Made by a program: the position numbers and the translations under genes. A stretch of DNA of 64,000 bases. Origin: Oscillospiraceae bacterium (GTDB taxonomy: Bacteria; Bacillota; Clostridia; Oscillospirales; Oscillospiraceae). Position 1 is the first letter of the stretch; every line of letters starts with the position of its first letter. Positions 8,212-16,455 of this stretch are shown here, piece after piece. The stretch is from assembly GCA_020025515.1 (NCBI GenBank), contig JAHHRZ010000003.1, positions 62,001 to 126,000 on the forward strand. The letters run 5' to 3'. Below the pieces are notes generated by a model. That model did not search any database and was not told the DNA's origin. It saw only the letters and a list, made by a program, of their open reading frames with translations.

Positions 8212-9045
8212 TTATCGGCAGACCCAAAGGTTCAGTATTTGGTCTTCGATTTTGTCATATTCCCACAGCAGATTGGACCGTGCCCTGCTGTTTGGATCAT
8301 TTACTTCAATTTTGCCGTCGGTATAGCCTGTCATCACAATGAAATGACCTGTTGTTGTGAAATCTCCCGGGCCCATCACACAGATAATTGGATTTCCGAC
8401 CTCCAGATTTTGAATGATGCGATTTTCGTCCAGAGGAATTTCCGTTACATCCAAACCAAGCTGCGGGCCGCCTTCGGAGATGAGAGCCCATGCGCTGCCG
8501 TTTCCGGGAACACTGTATCCGTTTTCTATGCTGAATTGGGCAATATAGCGGGGGTCATAGGAAGTGTCATGAAGCAGGTAAATGCTGACCATGGACAGAC
8601 ATGTGGGGCCGCATCCTGTCAGTCCCATGGGACCTCCTGCATATTGGGTGTAACCCCATCGTTCATCCCATTGCAGCAAAAGCGGCACAGTGTCGGCATT
8701 TTGATACTCGTCCAAATCAATTTCCGGTGTTTTATCTTTGTTTAGGGGATAATGGAGAGCAAAACTTTCCATCTCTGCATTTCGATCCGCAGCTTCCAGC
8801 AGATCATGGGGCCATTCGCTCAGGTCCAGATCATGCTCCTGGGCAAAGGCCTCCAGGTCTTCTTGGAATGAAGGAGATTGCACCGTATAAGGAGTTGCAT
8901 GATTGCTGCCCAGACTGCTGAAATCCTTCAGAGAGGAAAAATGAATCCCCACATATGCCAGCCCAATGGCGGCCAATAGGATAAAAACACATTTGAGGCC
9001 TCTGTGGGAACGCTTCCTTTTACGTAAGGGCTGCTTTCTTGCCAT
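8212..9045 (-). CDS. C39-like cysteine peptidase family protein, membrane-anchored
   Basis: Protein of 277 residues with a basic N-terminus (RKQPLRKRKR), one transmembrane segment at about 19-35 and an external C39_2-type domain. Catalytic features are visible: GPMGLTGCGPTCLSMVS with the nucleophile Cys, GHFIVMTGY with the His, and VNDPNSR with the Asp. The motif order (WDERWGYTQY, GCGP, GHF, NDP) matches Peptidase_C39_2 proteins of Firmicutes. It lies downstream of the VanRS-like system, which may control it, though a 243-base gap separates them. Substrate unknown; cell-wall peptides or secreted leader peptides are possible. Confidence 0.85.
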   Translation of the reverse strand: MARKQPLRKRKRSHRGLKCVFILLAAIGLAYVGIHFSSLKDFSSLGSNHATPYTVQSPSFQEDLEAFAQEHDLDLSEWPHDLLEAADRNAEMESFALHYPLNKDKTPEIDLDEYQNADTVPLLLQWDERWGYTQYAGGPMGLTGCGPTCLSMVSIYLLHDTSYDPRYIAQFSIENGYSVPGNGSAWALISEGGPQLGLDVTEIPLDENRIIQNLEVGNPIICVMGPGDFTTTGHFIVMTGYTDGKIEVNDPNSRARSNLLWEYDKIEDQILNLWVCR

Positions 9046-9288
9046 AAATGATAACCTCCAGTCCTTGCTTCTGCGTTTGAAGCTCGCTTGTTTCTATGTG
9101 CTAATGATATCAGATCTGATGGAAATATTTTCTTGTTTCCTCATAAGAGATTCTGTTATTTCTCTGCGGAAATTCTTACGATTTTCCTACGAAGCATGGA
9201 TTCCTTGGGACTGGGTCCGGGTGGTAATCAAAAATGGGTGGATTCAACCCGATGATAAGTACGGCCGTATGGGCCTTGCAAGAGCGGA

Positions 9289-10398
9289 CTAAACAATAGG
9301 GAGGGTGACTTCAAATTCAACGATTTCATTTTCGCTTCTGGCGGTGATGGTACCATGATGGTGCTCCACAATTTCTTTTGCAATGGCCAGACCCAAGCCT
9401 GCGCCGCCGCTTGAGGAACTTCTGGCGGTGTCAAGCCGATAAAATTGCTCAAAAATGCGCCCGAGCTTTTCCGGCGGAATGGTATTTCCGTTGTTGCGAA
9501 CTGTGATGTGGAGGTTATCGCCTTTTTGGATGACGCAGATTTCAATGGTTCCGCCTGAAAAGCTGTAATTTACGGCATTTCTTAGAAGATTGTCAAAAAC
9601 ACGCTGCATTTTATTCACATCGCACCGTATCATGGTATTGGGAAGGATTTGAAGGGTGCAGTTCAGGCGTTTTTCCACCAGCATGGGCTGAAACTCATAG
9701 ACCAGCTGCTCCAATAGGCGGGTCAGATTGACTCTGCTGTATTCCAGTGTGATTTCAGAGAGATTAAACCGTGTGATTTCAAAAAATTCGTTGATGAGTT
9801 CTTCCAGCCGTTCTGCCTTTTCCAAAGAAATGGAAAGATACTTTTCCCTCAGGGCCTCTGATATTTGACTTTCATCATGGAGAAGGGTGAGATAGCCGAT
9901 CACGGAGGTGAGAGGCGTCTTTAGATCGTGGGCCAAATAGACAACAAGATCATTTTTCCGCCGCTCGGCCTCTTTTGCGGTGCGGGCGTTATTCAGCGCC
10001 TTTTCCCGGACCAGATTCAGTTCTTTCTCCATATATGAAAGAGCATCCGGCAATACAATGGATTCGTTCAGAGGGGTGGCCAACTGCTTGGCAGCCACTT
10101 CTACCTCATCCAGGTAATGGAGAAGCTTGCACACAAAACCATAGGTGATGGCCAGCCAACCGGCGGAGAGGGACATGATGATGACAAGCACCAAATGATT
10201 CTTGATGGTTTTCAGGATTGAATAAAACGGCGTGTCGTCATACCATATAAACTGATTGCAGATTATTTGTGCGGCAAAAGCGCCCAGAATCAGGGCCAGA
10301 CTATAAGCTATGATGGTGAAAAAGTACGAAAGCAACAATCTCTGAGAGACTTTGCTCAGGCGTTTCACCTTGCGGCGGATGATTTTTTTGTTACTCAA
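9289..10398 (-). CDS. Sensor histidine kinase, VanS-like
   Basis: Membrane kinase paired with the regulator at 10391-11092. Two transmembrane helices lie near residues 22-45 and 70-95, with a short external loop between them, as in VanS. Then follow the H-box VVYLAHDLKTPLTSVIGYL, N-box DNLLRNAVNYS, a G1 region poorer than usual (VRNNGNTIPPEK), F-box IFEQFYRLD and G2 GGAGLGLAIAKEIV. A TTG at 10398, inside the last codons of the regulator and after GGGGTGGG, is the likely start and gives about 369 residues; a longer in-frame ATG at 10455 lies well inside the regulator gene. No vanHAX-type resistance genes are nearby, so the signal is more likely general envelope stress. Confidence 0.88.
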   Translation of the reverse strand: MSNKKIIRRKVKRLSKVSQRLLLSYFFTIIAYSLALILGAFAAQIICNQFIWYDDTPFYSILKTIKNHLVLVIIMSLSAGWLAITYGFVCKLLHYLDEVEVAAKQLATPLNESIVLPDALSYMEKELNLVREKALNNARTAKEAERRKNDLVVYLAHDLKTPLTSVIGYLTLLHDESQISEALREKYLSISLEKAERLEELINEFFEITRFNLSEITLEYSRVNLTRLLEQLVYEFQPMLVEKRLNCTLQILPNTMIRCDVNKMQRVFDNLLRNAVNYSFSGGTIEICVIQKGDNLHITVRNNGNTIPPEKLGRIFEQFYRLDTARSSSSGGAGLGLAIAKEIVEHHHGTITARSENEIVEFEVTLPIV

Positions 10399-11092
10399 TG
10401 GTGTAGCCCACCCCCCATACGGTTTTGATAAACTTCGGTTTTCTGGCAGGTTCATGGAGCTTTTCTCTCAGCCTGCCGATGTGTGCCATAACGGTATTGT
10501 TATTATCCAGGTATTTTTCGCCCCACACTGCTTCAAACAATTCCTCCGAGGAAATGACCTTGCCCTGATTTTTGCACAGATAGCAGAGCACTGAAAATTC
10601 AATGGGTGTCAGTCCGATCTCTTCGCCATAAAGCGTGCACTTATGCATACTTTTGTTGATAAACAGTCCCCGGATGTCATATTCCTCTGTGGGTTCCGCT
10701 TTCGTTTCATAGGCTGCATGGTTATAACGAACATAGCGGCGCAGCTGTGTTTTGACTCTGGCAATCACCTCCAGGGGATTAAAGGGCTTGGTGATGTAGT
10801 CGTCAGCGCCGATGGTCAGTCCCATAATTTTATCGCCGTCTTCTACCTTTGCGGTCAGCATAATTACGGGGAAGAAATATTGCTGCCGGATCTGCCTGCA
10901 GATCTGAAATCCGTCTACATCCGGGAGCATCACATCCAATAGAGCCAAATCAATTTTTTCTGTGGCAACGCATCTCAGAGCATCGGTGCCATTATAAAAT
11001 TTGTGCACGATGTAACCATCATTTTTCAGATAAACTTCCAGCAAATCCGCGATTTCTTTTTCGTCATCTACAATCAAAATATGTTCATTCAC
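10391..11092 (-). CDS. Response regulator, OmpR/VanR family
   Basis: DNA-binding regulator of 233 residues. The receiver domain shows the acidic pair DDE near the start, the phospho-acceptor Asp in ALLDVMLPDVDGFQ, and Lys in YITKPFNPLE. The C-terminal winged helix ends with the typical FIKTVWGVGYTIE. GTG 11092 after GGGAG is chosen, since the family begins at HILIVDDE; the in-frame ATG at 11149 would add 19 unconserved residues. It overlaps the kinase gene, so both are translated together. The sequence closely follows VanR in layout; target genes are not evident apart from possibly the C39-type gene at 8212-9045. Confidence 0.92.
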   Translation of the reverse strand: MNEHILIVDDEKEIADLLEVYLKNDGYIVHKFYNGTDALRCVATEKIDLALLDVMLPDVDGFQICRQIRQQYFFPVIMLTAKVEDGDKIMGLTIGADDYITKPFNPLEVIARVKTQLRRYVRYNHAAYETKAEPTEEYDIRGLFINKSMHKCTLYGEEIGLTPIEFSVLCYLCKNQGKVISSEELFEAVWGEKYLDNNNTVMAHIGRLREKLHEPARKPKFIKTVWGVGYTIE

Positions 11093-11327
11093 AGAAAACT
11101 CCCAGTCCTTTCCAGCCGTAAGGGGGATACATCTATAACATTTCCCCATTCTTTCCCCTAAATTATACCATTATCAATGGAATTTGCAATCATGAAGTCT
11201 GCTAACTCAGGCTTTTTATGCATAGATTGGAAGAGCGGGCTGTTTTATCCCGCAATCATCCGGCAGCACAGACACAAAGAAAAAGGTATGTCAAACTTTA
11301 TTACAATCGATGATAGGAGGCACGGAA

Positions 11328-11918
11328 GTGAAAGTATTAGAATTATTTATTTTGGCACTGGGGCTGTCAATGGACGCCTTTGCGGTATCGATCTGCAAAG
11401 GATTGGCGGTGAAGGAAGTCACACACCGGCAGGGGGCCTGGGTAGGACTCTGGTTTGGCGGGTTTCAGGCGGGGATGCCTCTGCTGGGGTTCCTGCTGGC
11501 AGATTCGTTTGCGGGAGTGATTGTGCACTATTCTCACTGGATCGCCTTTGGGCTTTTGTGCATCATTGGTGTCAGCATGATTCTGGAGACCCTGGGACAG
11601 GAGGAAGAGTCGGTGTCGGCAGATCTGACCTGGAAGGCAATGCTCCTGCTGGCGGTGGCAACCAGCATTGATGCGCTGGCCGCAGGCATTTCTCTGCTGG
11701 CAATGGTGGACAAGCATCTGGTTGTAAACGGAGGCTTTAATCCGGGAAGCATATGGGTAGCGGTGTCCCTCATTGGCACAGTCACCTTTTTGTTATCATG
11801 GACGGGTACCGTTTTGGGCAGCCGGGTTGGCAGCAGGCATGGGAAAAAAGCAGAGATTTTCGGGGGCATTATCCTGATCGGTCTGGGAATTAAAATTTTG
11901 TTGGAAGGACTTAGGTAA
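11328..11918 (+). CDS. mntP: Manganese efflux pump MntP
   Basis: Integral membrane protein of 196 residues with six hydrophobic helices in two homologous halves. Each half carries the MntP (DUF204) Asp motif: GLSMDAFAVSICKG near the N-terminus and ATSIDALAAGISL in the middle. It would export Mn2+ from the cytoplasm. GTG 11328 is preceded by AGGAGG at a normal distance, whereas the in-frame ATG at 11310 lies before that ribosome binding site. MntP genes are often under yybP-ykoY (manganese) riboswitches, but the 230-base leader here does not show that motif. It stands alone and reads toward the strong terminator at 12042-12080. Confidence 0.92.
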   Translation: MKVLELFILALGLSMDAFAVSICKGLAVKEVTHRQGAWVGLWFGGFQAGMPLLGFLLADSFAGVIVHYSHWIAFGLLCIIGVSMILETLGQEEESVSADLTWKAMLLLAVATSIDALAAGISLLAMVDKHLVVNGGFNPGSIWVAVSLIGTVTFLLSWTGTVLGSRVGSRHGKKAEIFGGIILIGLGIKILLEGLR

Positions 11919-11963
11919 CTTCACATAATCTTAATAACTTTCCGCTTTTTTTCTTCATAATTT

Positions 11964-12023
11964 TCAGGTAAGATATAAGCACAAGATGCTTATACGTTGT
12001 TTCAACAACTTTCTCTTTTTCAT
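11964..12023 (-). CDS. Possible 19-residue leader or small peptide with strong ribosome binding site
   Basis: A very short minus-strand frame (MKKRKLLKQRISILCLYLT) begins 8 bases after a near-perfect AAGGAGGTGAAG sequence. The peptide is basic at the N-terminus and hydrophobic at the C-terminus. The DNA inside it holds two small palindromes (GTTGTT/AACAAC and ATAAGCA/TGCTTAT). Such a strong site before a frame this short is unusual and could mark a leader peptide or a small toxin-like peptide. It could also be accidental. Confidence 0.35.
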   Translation of the reverse strand: MKKRKLLKQRISILCLYLT

Positions 12024-12041
12024 TTCTTCACCTCCTTTTTT

Positions 12042-12080
12042 ACCCACAACCCAGCCCATACGGCTGGGTTGTGGGTTTTT
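12042..12080 (+). terminator. Strong 15-bp hairpin terminator
   Basis: ACCCACAACCCAGCC pairs with GGCTGGGTTGTGGGT and is followed by five Ts on the plus strand. It probably ends the mntP transcript and insulates the nuclease gene at 12159. Confidence 0.85.
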
Positions 12081-12158
12081 CTGCTTTCTCAAATGGGTAC
12101 GACTTGTATTCAAGCAAAATATATAGTAGAATAAAAGACATGTTAGGAGGTTTTGACA

Positions 12159-14903
12159 ATGAAAAAAATTTGCATGCGGATTATGAGCCTTCTTCTGTGT
12201 ATGGGAATGGTGCTGTCTATGACAGTGCTTGCGGCACGGAAGAATTCCGGCGTCCGGCACAAAATCGCCACGGCCCTCAGTACAGATGCCGAGGCGTATT
12301 ACACGGGAGACTATACCTGGGAGAATCTGCTTTCTCAGGAAGGCCTGAACACAGACAGCAGTCTTCAGGCGATGGATTCTCAGCTCTATAAGACGCTCCA
12401 TACGTTCATGGAGGAGACTCAAACCGACTCTGTATCCTACAAGAGCCTCACCAAGTACTGGCGTGATACAGATACCCAGCCGGGCTATCGAGATGCGACC
12501 CTCTTTTATAGTGACTGCGATGGGTCCGGCTACAACCGGGAGCATGTATGGCCCAAGAGCCGTGCATCCTTTAGAGAGCAAAACGGCGGCTGTGACCTGC
12601 ATCATCTGCGCCCCACTGATACCACCATCAACTCTACTCGCAGCAATTACACCATGGGCAATGTCCGCGGTGTTCTGACGGACTATAAGACCAAGGATTA
12701 TGGCGGAAAAACCGTTTTGTACTACAGCCCGGAGGCAGACCTCGTAGAGGTCAACGACAATATCAAGGGCGATGTAGCCCGGATTATGCTTTATGTCTAT
12801 GTCCGCTGGGAGCAGCCCAACCTGACTGAAACTGTGAAGGAGGGTAGTCTGCCCCGTCCTGACGGTGATGATGACAAGAACAACGGCCTCAAGGTCATGG
12901 AGAATGTGAACACCTTGCTTCAGTGGTGCCAGCAGGACCCGGTGGACGAATGGGAGATGTCCCGCAATGACTGCGTGCAGGAGATTCAGGGCAACCGAAA
13001 TGTCTTTATTGACTACCCGGAGCTGGCCTGGCTCCTGTTTGACAGACCTCTTCCCAGCGATATGGACACCCCCTCCGGTTATGCCAAGGAAGAGCAGAAG
13101 CCTGCTTATGAGATTACCGTAAAATCCAACCGGGAGGATTGGGGAACGGCAGCCCTTTCCGGCAACAAGATCACCGCCTCTGCCAAGGATGGTTATTATG
13201 CGGAAAAGGCCACTGTGGAGCCTGCGGGAGCTGCCCGGATTCAGCAGGAGGGCAATACATTCCGTGTGAGCCAGCTGACCGCCGATGTGACGGTGACCAT
13301 TCACTTTGCCCCTAAGGAGAAGGCACATATTTCCTATGTTCTGCCTAAGAGCGTGAGTGCACAGGATGCGGTAACAGAAAGCTACCTGGGCGACACAGTA
13401 GTCCTTCCTCAGGTAAAAGGGGAGGAAGCGGGCTGCACCTTCCAGGGCTGGGTAGACACCCCTGTGGAAAAAACCACAGACCTGGGGGATTTGCGGGTGT
13501 ACAGACCCGGGGAAGCGTATTCTCTGACAGCAAAGGAAACCACTTTGTATGGCCTGTTCTCCATGCAGGAAACCAGCGGCACCGGGGAGGCCAACACCTA
13601 CCGACTGGTAACCCAGGCGCCTCAGAATTGGAGCGGCAACTATGTCCTGGCAGGCGGCAGCCATGGCGCAGAATATGTCCATCTGGCAACCGGGGAGTCT
13701 GTAGGCAAGGCAGACGGTGCGGTTGCTCTGGAAAATGCCGGGATTACGCTGGAGGGGGATACCCTCAATCAGGTTGCGAAAGACTATGTGATTGAAATAG
13801 AGCAGTGCCCCGACGGCAGTTATTCCATGAAGCTGACTGCATCAGAGACCCCCTGCTATCTGTCTTACTCCGGTTCCGGAAACACGCTGGGCGTCTCCGA
13901 TAACAACACGGGAGCCGACACCCACTGGCGTTTTACAGCCGCAGAAAATGGAGTCCAGATTCAAAATCAGGGGACACCTGACCGGTACCTCCAGTTCAAT
14001 GCTTCTGCTAAAATGTTCCGCTGTTACACCGGCTCTCAGCAGACCCCGGCTCTCTATGCTGAGGCGGGCAGTGTTACCACCTGGTATCAGACCTTCACCA
14101 CCGTCTGCGACCATGTGAAGGAAACCCGGAATCACAAGGAAGCTGCGTGTGAAGAACCCGGCTATACCGGAGATGTTTATTGCAAGACATGCGGCATCCT
14201 GCTGGAACAGGGCGAAGAGATTCCGGCCCTGGGCCATGAGTGGAGCCAGTGGGCAGAAAAGACCGCCCCCACCTGCTTCCGGCCCGGAGAGGAAGCGCGC
14301 CACTGTACCCGTTGTGATCTGGAGGAGTCCCGGCAGATTCCCGCAAATCAGGAGCATTGCCCCGGCAAGGCGTTTTCAGATTTGGACCTGAGCCGCTGGT
14401 ATCATGAGGGGGTGGACTATGTGCTGGAACATAACATCATGAACGGGGTAGGCGGCGGCCTGTTCAGACCCAATGGTATCATGACCCGGGCAGAGGTTGT
14501 CACCATTTTGCACCGCATGGCTGGAAGCCCTGAAGTATCAGGAGAGCATCCCTTCCAGGATGTAGAAGCCGGGCGTTATTATGAAGATGCCGTAATATGG
14601 GCCTACAACAACGGTTTGGTTATGGGCATCAATAATACTTCCTTTGCCCCTAAGACCCCTGTGTCCCGGGAGCAGATGGTCACGTTCCTGTATCGTTATG
14701 CCAAGTATATGGGAATTGAAGGTTCCGGATCTGCGGACCTCACCGGCTACCCTGACCATGCGCAGGTGAAGCCTTTTGCACAAGAGGCCATGGCCTGGGC
14801 TGTGGCGGAGGAAATCATCAATGGCATTGATGGCAGATTGGCCCCTCGTGGACAATCTACCAGAGCACAGAGCGCTGCAATGGTGCAGCGGCTGGCACAG
14901 TAA
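12159..14903 (+). CDS. Secreted endonuclease I family nuclease anchored by SLH repeats
   Basis: Protein of 914 residues, ATG 8 bases after AGGAGG. A signal peptide covers residues 1-27. Residues 40-320 form an endonuclease I domain (periplasmic/secreted DNase family) with the active-site blocks YNREHVWPKS, CDLHHLRPTD, STRSNYTMGN and RNVFIDYPELAW. The middle has an InlB/Flg_new-like repeat (GCTFQGWVDTP), a beta-rich domain of unknown type, and two Cys-paired CxxC modules (VYCKTCG, RHCTRCD) near residues 670-725. Three SLH repeats from about residue 738 attach it to the cell-wall polymer. It would cut extracellular DNA at the cell surface for nutrients, biofilm control or defence. The nuclease call rests on motifs; the physiological role is inferred. 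Confidence 0.9.
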   Translation: MKKICMRIMSLLLCMGMVLSMTVLAARKNSGVRHKIATALSTDAEAYYTGDYTWENLLSQEGLNTDSSLQAMDSQLYKTLHTFMEETQTDSVSYKSLTKYWRDTDTQPGYRDATLFYSDCDGSGYNREHVWPKSRASFREQNGGCDLHHLRPTDTTINSTRSNYTMGNVRGVLTDYKTKDYGGKTVLYYSPEADLVEVNDNIKGDVARIMLYVYVRWEQPNLTETVKEGSLPRPDGDDDKNNGLKVMENVNTLLQWCQQDPVDEWEMSRNDCVQEIQGNRNVFIDYPELAWLLFDRPLPSDMDTPSGYAKEEQKPAYEITVKSNREDWGTAALSGNKITASAKDGYYAEKATVEPAGAARIQQEGNTFRVSQLTADVTVTIHFAPKEKAHISYVLPKSVSAQDAVTESYLGDTVVLPQVKGEEAGCTFQGWVDTPVEKTTDLGDLRVYRPGEAYSLTAKETTLYGLFSMQETSGTGEANTYRLVTQAPQNWSGNYVLAGGSHGAEYVHLATGESVGKADGAVALENAGITLEGDTLNQVAKDYVIEIEQCPDGSYSMKLTASETPCYLSYSGSGNTLGVSDNNTGADTHWRFTAAENGVQIQNQGTPDRYLQFNASAKMFRCYTGSQQTPALYAEAGSVTTWYQTFTTVCDHVKETRNHKEAACEEPGYTGDVYCKTCGILLEQGEEIPALGHEWSQWAEKTAPTCFRPGEEARHCTRCDLEESRQIPANQEHCPGKAFSDLDLSRWYHEGVDYVLEHNIMNGVGGGLFRPNGIMTRAEVVTILHRMAGSPEVSGEHPFQDVEAGRYYEDAVIWAYNNGLVMGINNTSFAPKTPVSREQMVTFLYRYAKYMGIEGSGSADLTGYPDHAQVKPFAQEAMAWAVAEEIINGIDGRLAPRGQSTRAQSAAMVQRLAQ

Positions 14904-14910
14904 ACACATT

Positions 14911-14962
14911 GGCACCTCAAAGCGCCCCGATCTCAAGGAGCGTTTGAGGTGCCTCTTTTTTA
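14911..14962 (+). terminator. Terminator after the SLH nuclease gene
   Basis: A GGCACCTCAAA / TTTGAGGTGCC stem extended by GCG/CGC pairs, followed by CTTTTTT, eight bases after the stop codon. Confidence 0.9.
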
Positions 14963-14989
14963 TATGGGCGTATGGATAAGTCCGGATGA

Positions 14990-15027
14990 AACAATGCCGT
15001 CCTGCCTTTTGGCGGGACGGCATTGTT
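14990..15027 (-). terminator. Terminator of the SLH-like Ig protein gene
   Basis: A 17-bp near-perfect stem (AACAATGCCGTCC arms with a TTTT loop) lies 26 bases past the minus-strand stop at 15053. The two hairpins at 14911-15027 separate the convergent genes. Confidence 0.8.
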
Positions 15028-15052
15028 GAAGCAGATAAATGAAACGGCAGGA

Positions 15053-16267
15053 TCAGGAGTCCTTGCGGAACACTTCCAGACCTGGTGCGTTGGGGGCCAG
15101 CTTGCTGACCTCGTAGAGAAGGCTGGCGGTCTCCATACGAGTGAGGCTGTCGGCAGGGTCAGACAGAGAGATTCCCCCTGCGGACATAGCAGCAACGGCA
15201 CTCTGGGCCCATGCGGGGGCATCTTCACAGGAACCGTTTCCCTTGGGAAGCATCAGAACGTTCTGGAGAATCACCGCGGCTTCGGCGCCGGTGATGGGGT
15301 CATTGGGGCGGAAGAGCAGCTTTCCGGTTTCCGCAGACCCGGAAACAACCCCCAGACGCATGGCGGCAGCAAGATAGGGCCGGAGCCACTGGGCACAGTC
15401 CTCTTCGTCCTGAAAGCCGGAAGAAGTGACACTGTCTTCCACGGGAATGTTCAGAAGCTTCATTACCATAGCCAGAAATTCACTGCGGCTGACGGCCTCC
15501 TGGGGCCCGAAACAGGGGGTGCCTGTCACCAGATTGCCTCCAAAGAGGCCGGTTTCACGCATCCACATGGCCTCAAACTGGCCGGAGGTAATGTCCTTAT
15601 AAGTGGTGCTGTCCAGAGGCTTCAGGATCTGAATGGACACTGTGGCCTCTGGGGATACGGCTCCTTGCTCGTCTGTGGCGGTGAAAGAAAAGCTGTCTTC
15701 CCCCACACGATTTTTGGTGGGGGTATAGGTGAAGGCGCCGCCTTCTCCCAGGGTCACAGTCCCGTGTTTGGGAGGTTTGGTAACGGTAAATTGCAGGGCA
15801 CCGCCTTCGGGGTCTTTGGCAAGAAGGGTCCCTTGATTTTCCAGATTCTTGTAGGTTTCAAAGGTGCTGTTTTCTGCGGTGGGGGCCTTGTTCTCCTGCT
15901 TGCGCAGGGATAAGGTCATGGTGGCTTCCTGCTCTACACAGGTTGAGCAGATGGGCAGATAGGACACCTGCACATCCTGATTCTGCGCAGCGGCAGGATG
16001 GAAGGTCAGACGGTTGAGCTGCTGCGCGGTCAAAATGTCACCGGGGACGATGACACGGCTGTTCAGCTGCAACGTGCCAATATTTGCAGCAGGAACGGCG
16101 GTAATGCAGATCCCGGTGAGGTCTTCCGGAGAATTGCATGGGAAGTCCTCTGCCTGGAAGCAGTAGACCGCATCTGCCGGGGCCTGTGCTGCCTGAGCAG
16201 GGCCGAAACTCCCCAGGACCATCAGAACCGCCAGGGACAGGGAAAGAAAACGGATTGCTCGGATCAT
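15053..16267 (-). CDS. Secreted protein with cadherin/Ig-like domain and SLH-like repeats
   Basis: Protein of 404 residues with a signal peptide (residues 1-26, ending AQAAQA) and a start after AGGAGG. Residues 130-215 carry a bacterial Ig/cadherin-like domain with the typical motif GGAFTYTPTKNRVGEDSFSFTATD. The C-terminal 180 residues hold degenerate SLH-type repeats (ITSGQFEAMWMRE..., FRPNDPITGAEAAVIL..., LTRMETASLLYEV). It is probably a wall-attached surface protein. A CSTCVE motif near residue 106 could form a disulfide. It is convergent with the SLH nuclease, so this locus is rich in surface proteins. No enzymatic motif is seen. Confidence 0.8.
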   Translation of the reverse strand: MIRAIRFLSLSLAVLMVLGSFGPAQAAQAPADAVYCFQAEDFPCNSPEDLTGICITAVPAANIGTLQLNSRVIVPGDILTAQQLNRLTFHPAAAQNQDVQVSYLPICSTCVEQEATMTLSLRKQENKAPTAENSTFETYKNLENQGTLLAKDPEGGALQFTVTKPPKHGTVTLGEGGAFTYTPTKNRVGEDSFSFTATDEQGAVSPEATVSIQILKPLDSTTYKDITSGQFEAMWMRETGLFGGNLVTGTPCFGPQEAVSRSEFLAMVMKLLNIPVEDSVTSSGFQDEEDCAQWLRPYLAAAMRLGVVSGSAETGKLLFRPNDPITGAEAAVILQNVLMLPKGNGSCEDAPAWAQSAVAAMSAGGISLSDPADSLTRMETASLLYEVSKLAPNAPGLEVFRKDS

Positions 16268-16413
16268 GGAATGAACCTCCTATTTGACGTTTGCAGAGGT
16301 AGTGTTTGCAGGAAACGGAAAAACTATACGCTCCAGGGAAAAAAAGCCGGGCAAAATGGAGCACATAGATATCCCGGGCAGATAAACGCAAACCGTCGAG
16401 GCCCGATCCATAG

Positions 16414-16450
16414 AAAAACGGACTGCTTTCCAGAAAAAACAGTCCGTTTT
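16414..16450 (-). terminator. Terminator of the MATE transporter gene
   Basis: An ACGGACTG / CAGTCCGT stem followed by TTTTTCT when read on the minus strand, just past the stop at 16456. Confidence 0.7.
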
Positions 16451-16455
16451 TAGCG

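Noticed and set aside
11150..11327. yybP-ykoY manganese riboswitch before mntP
   Set aside because: The conserved core of that riboswitch is not visible; only a small GCGGG/CCCGC stem is present.
11964..13682. Long minus-strand open frame opposite the SLH nuclease gene
   Set aside because: No start signal or family features; only its last 19 codons lie after a good ribosome site and are listed separately.
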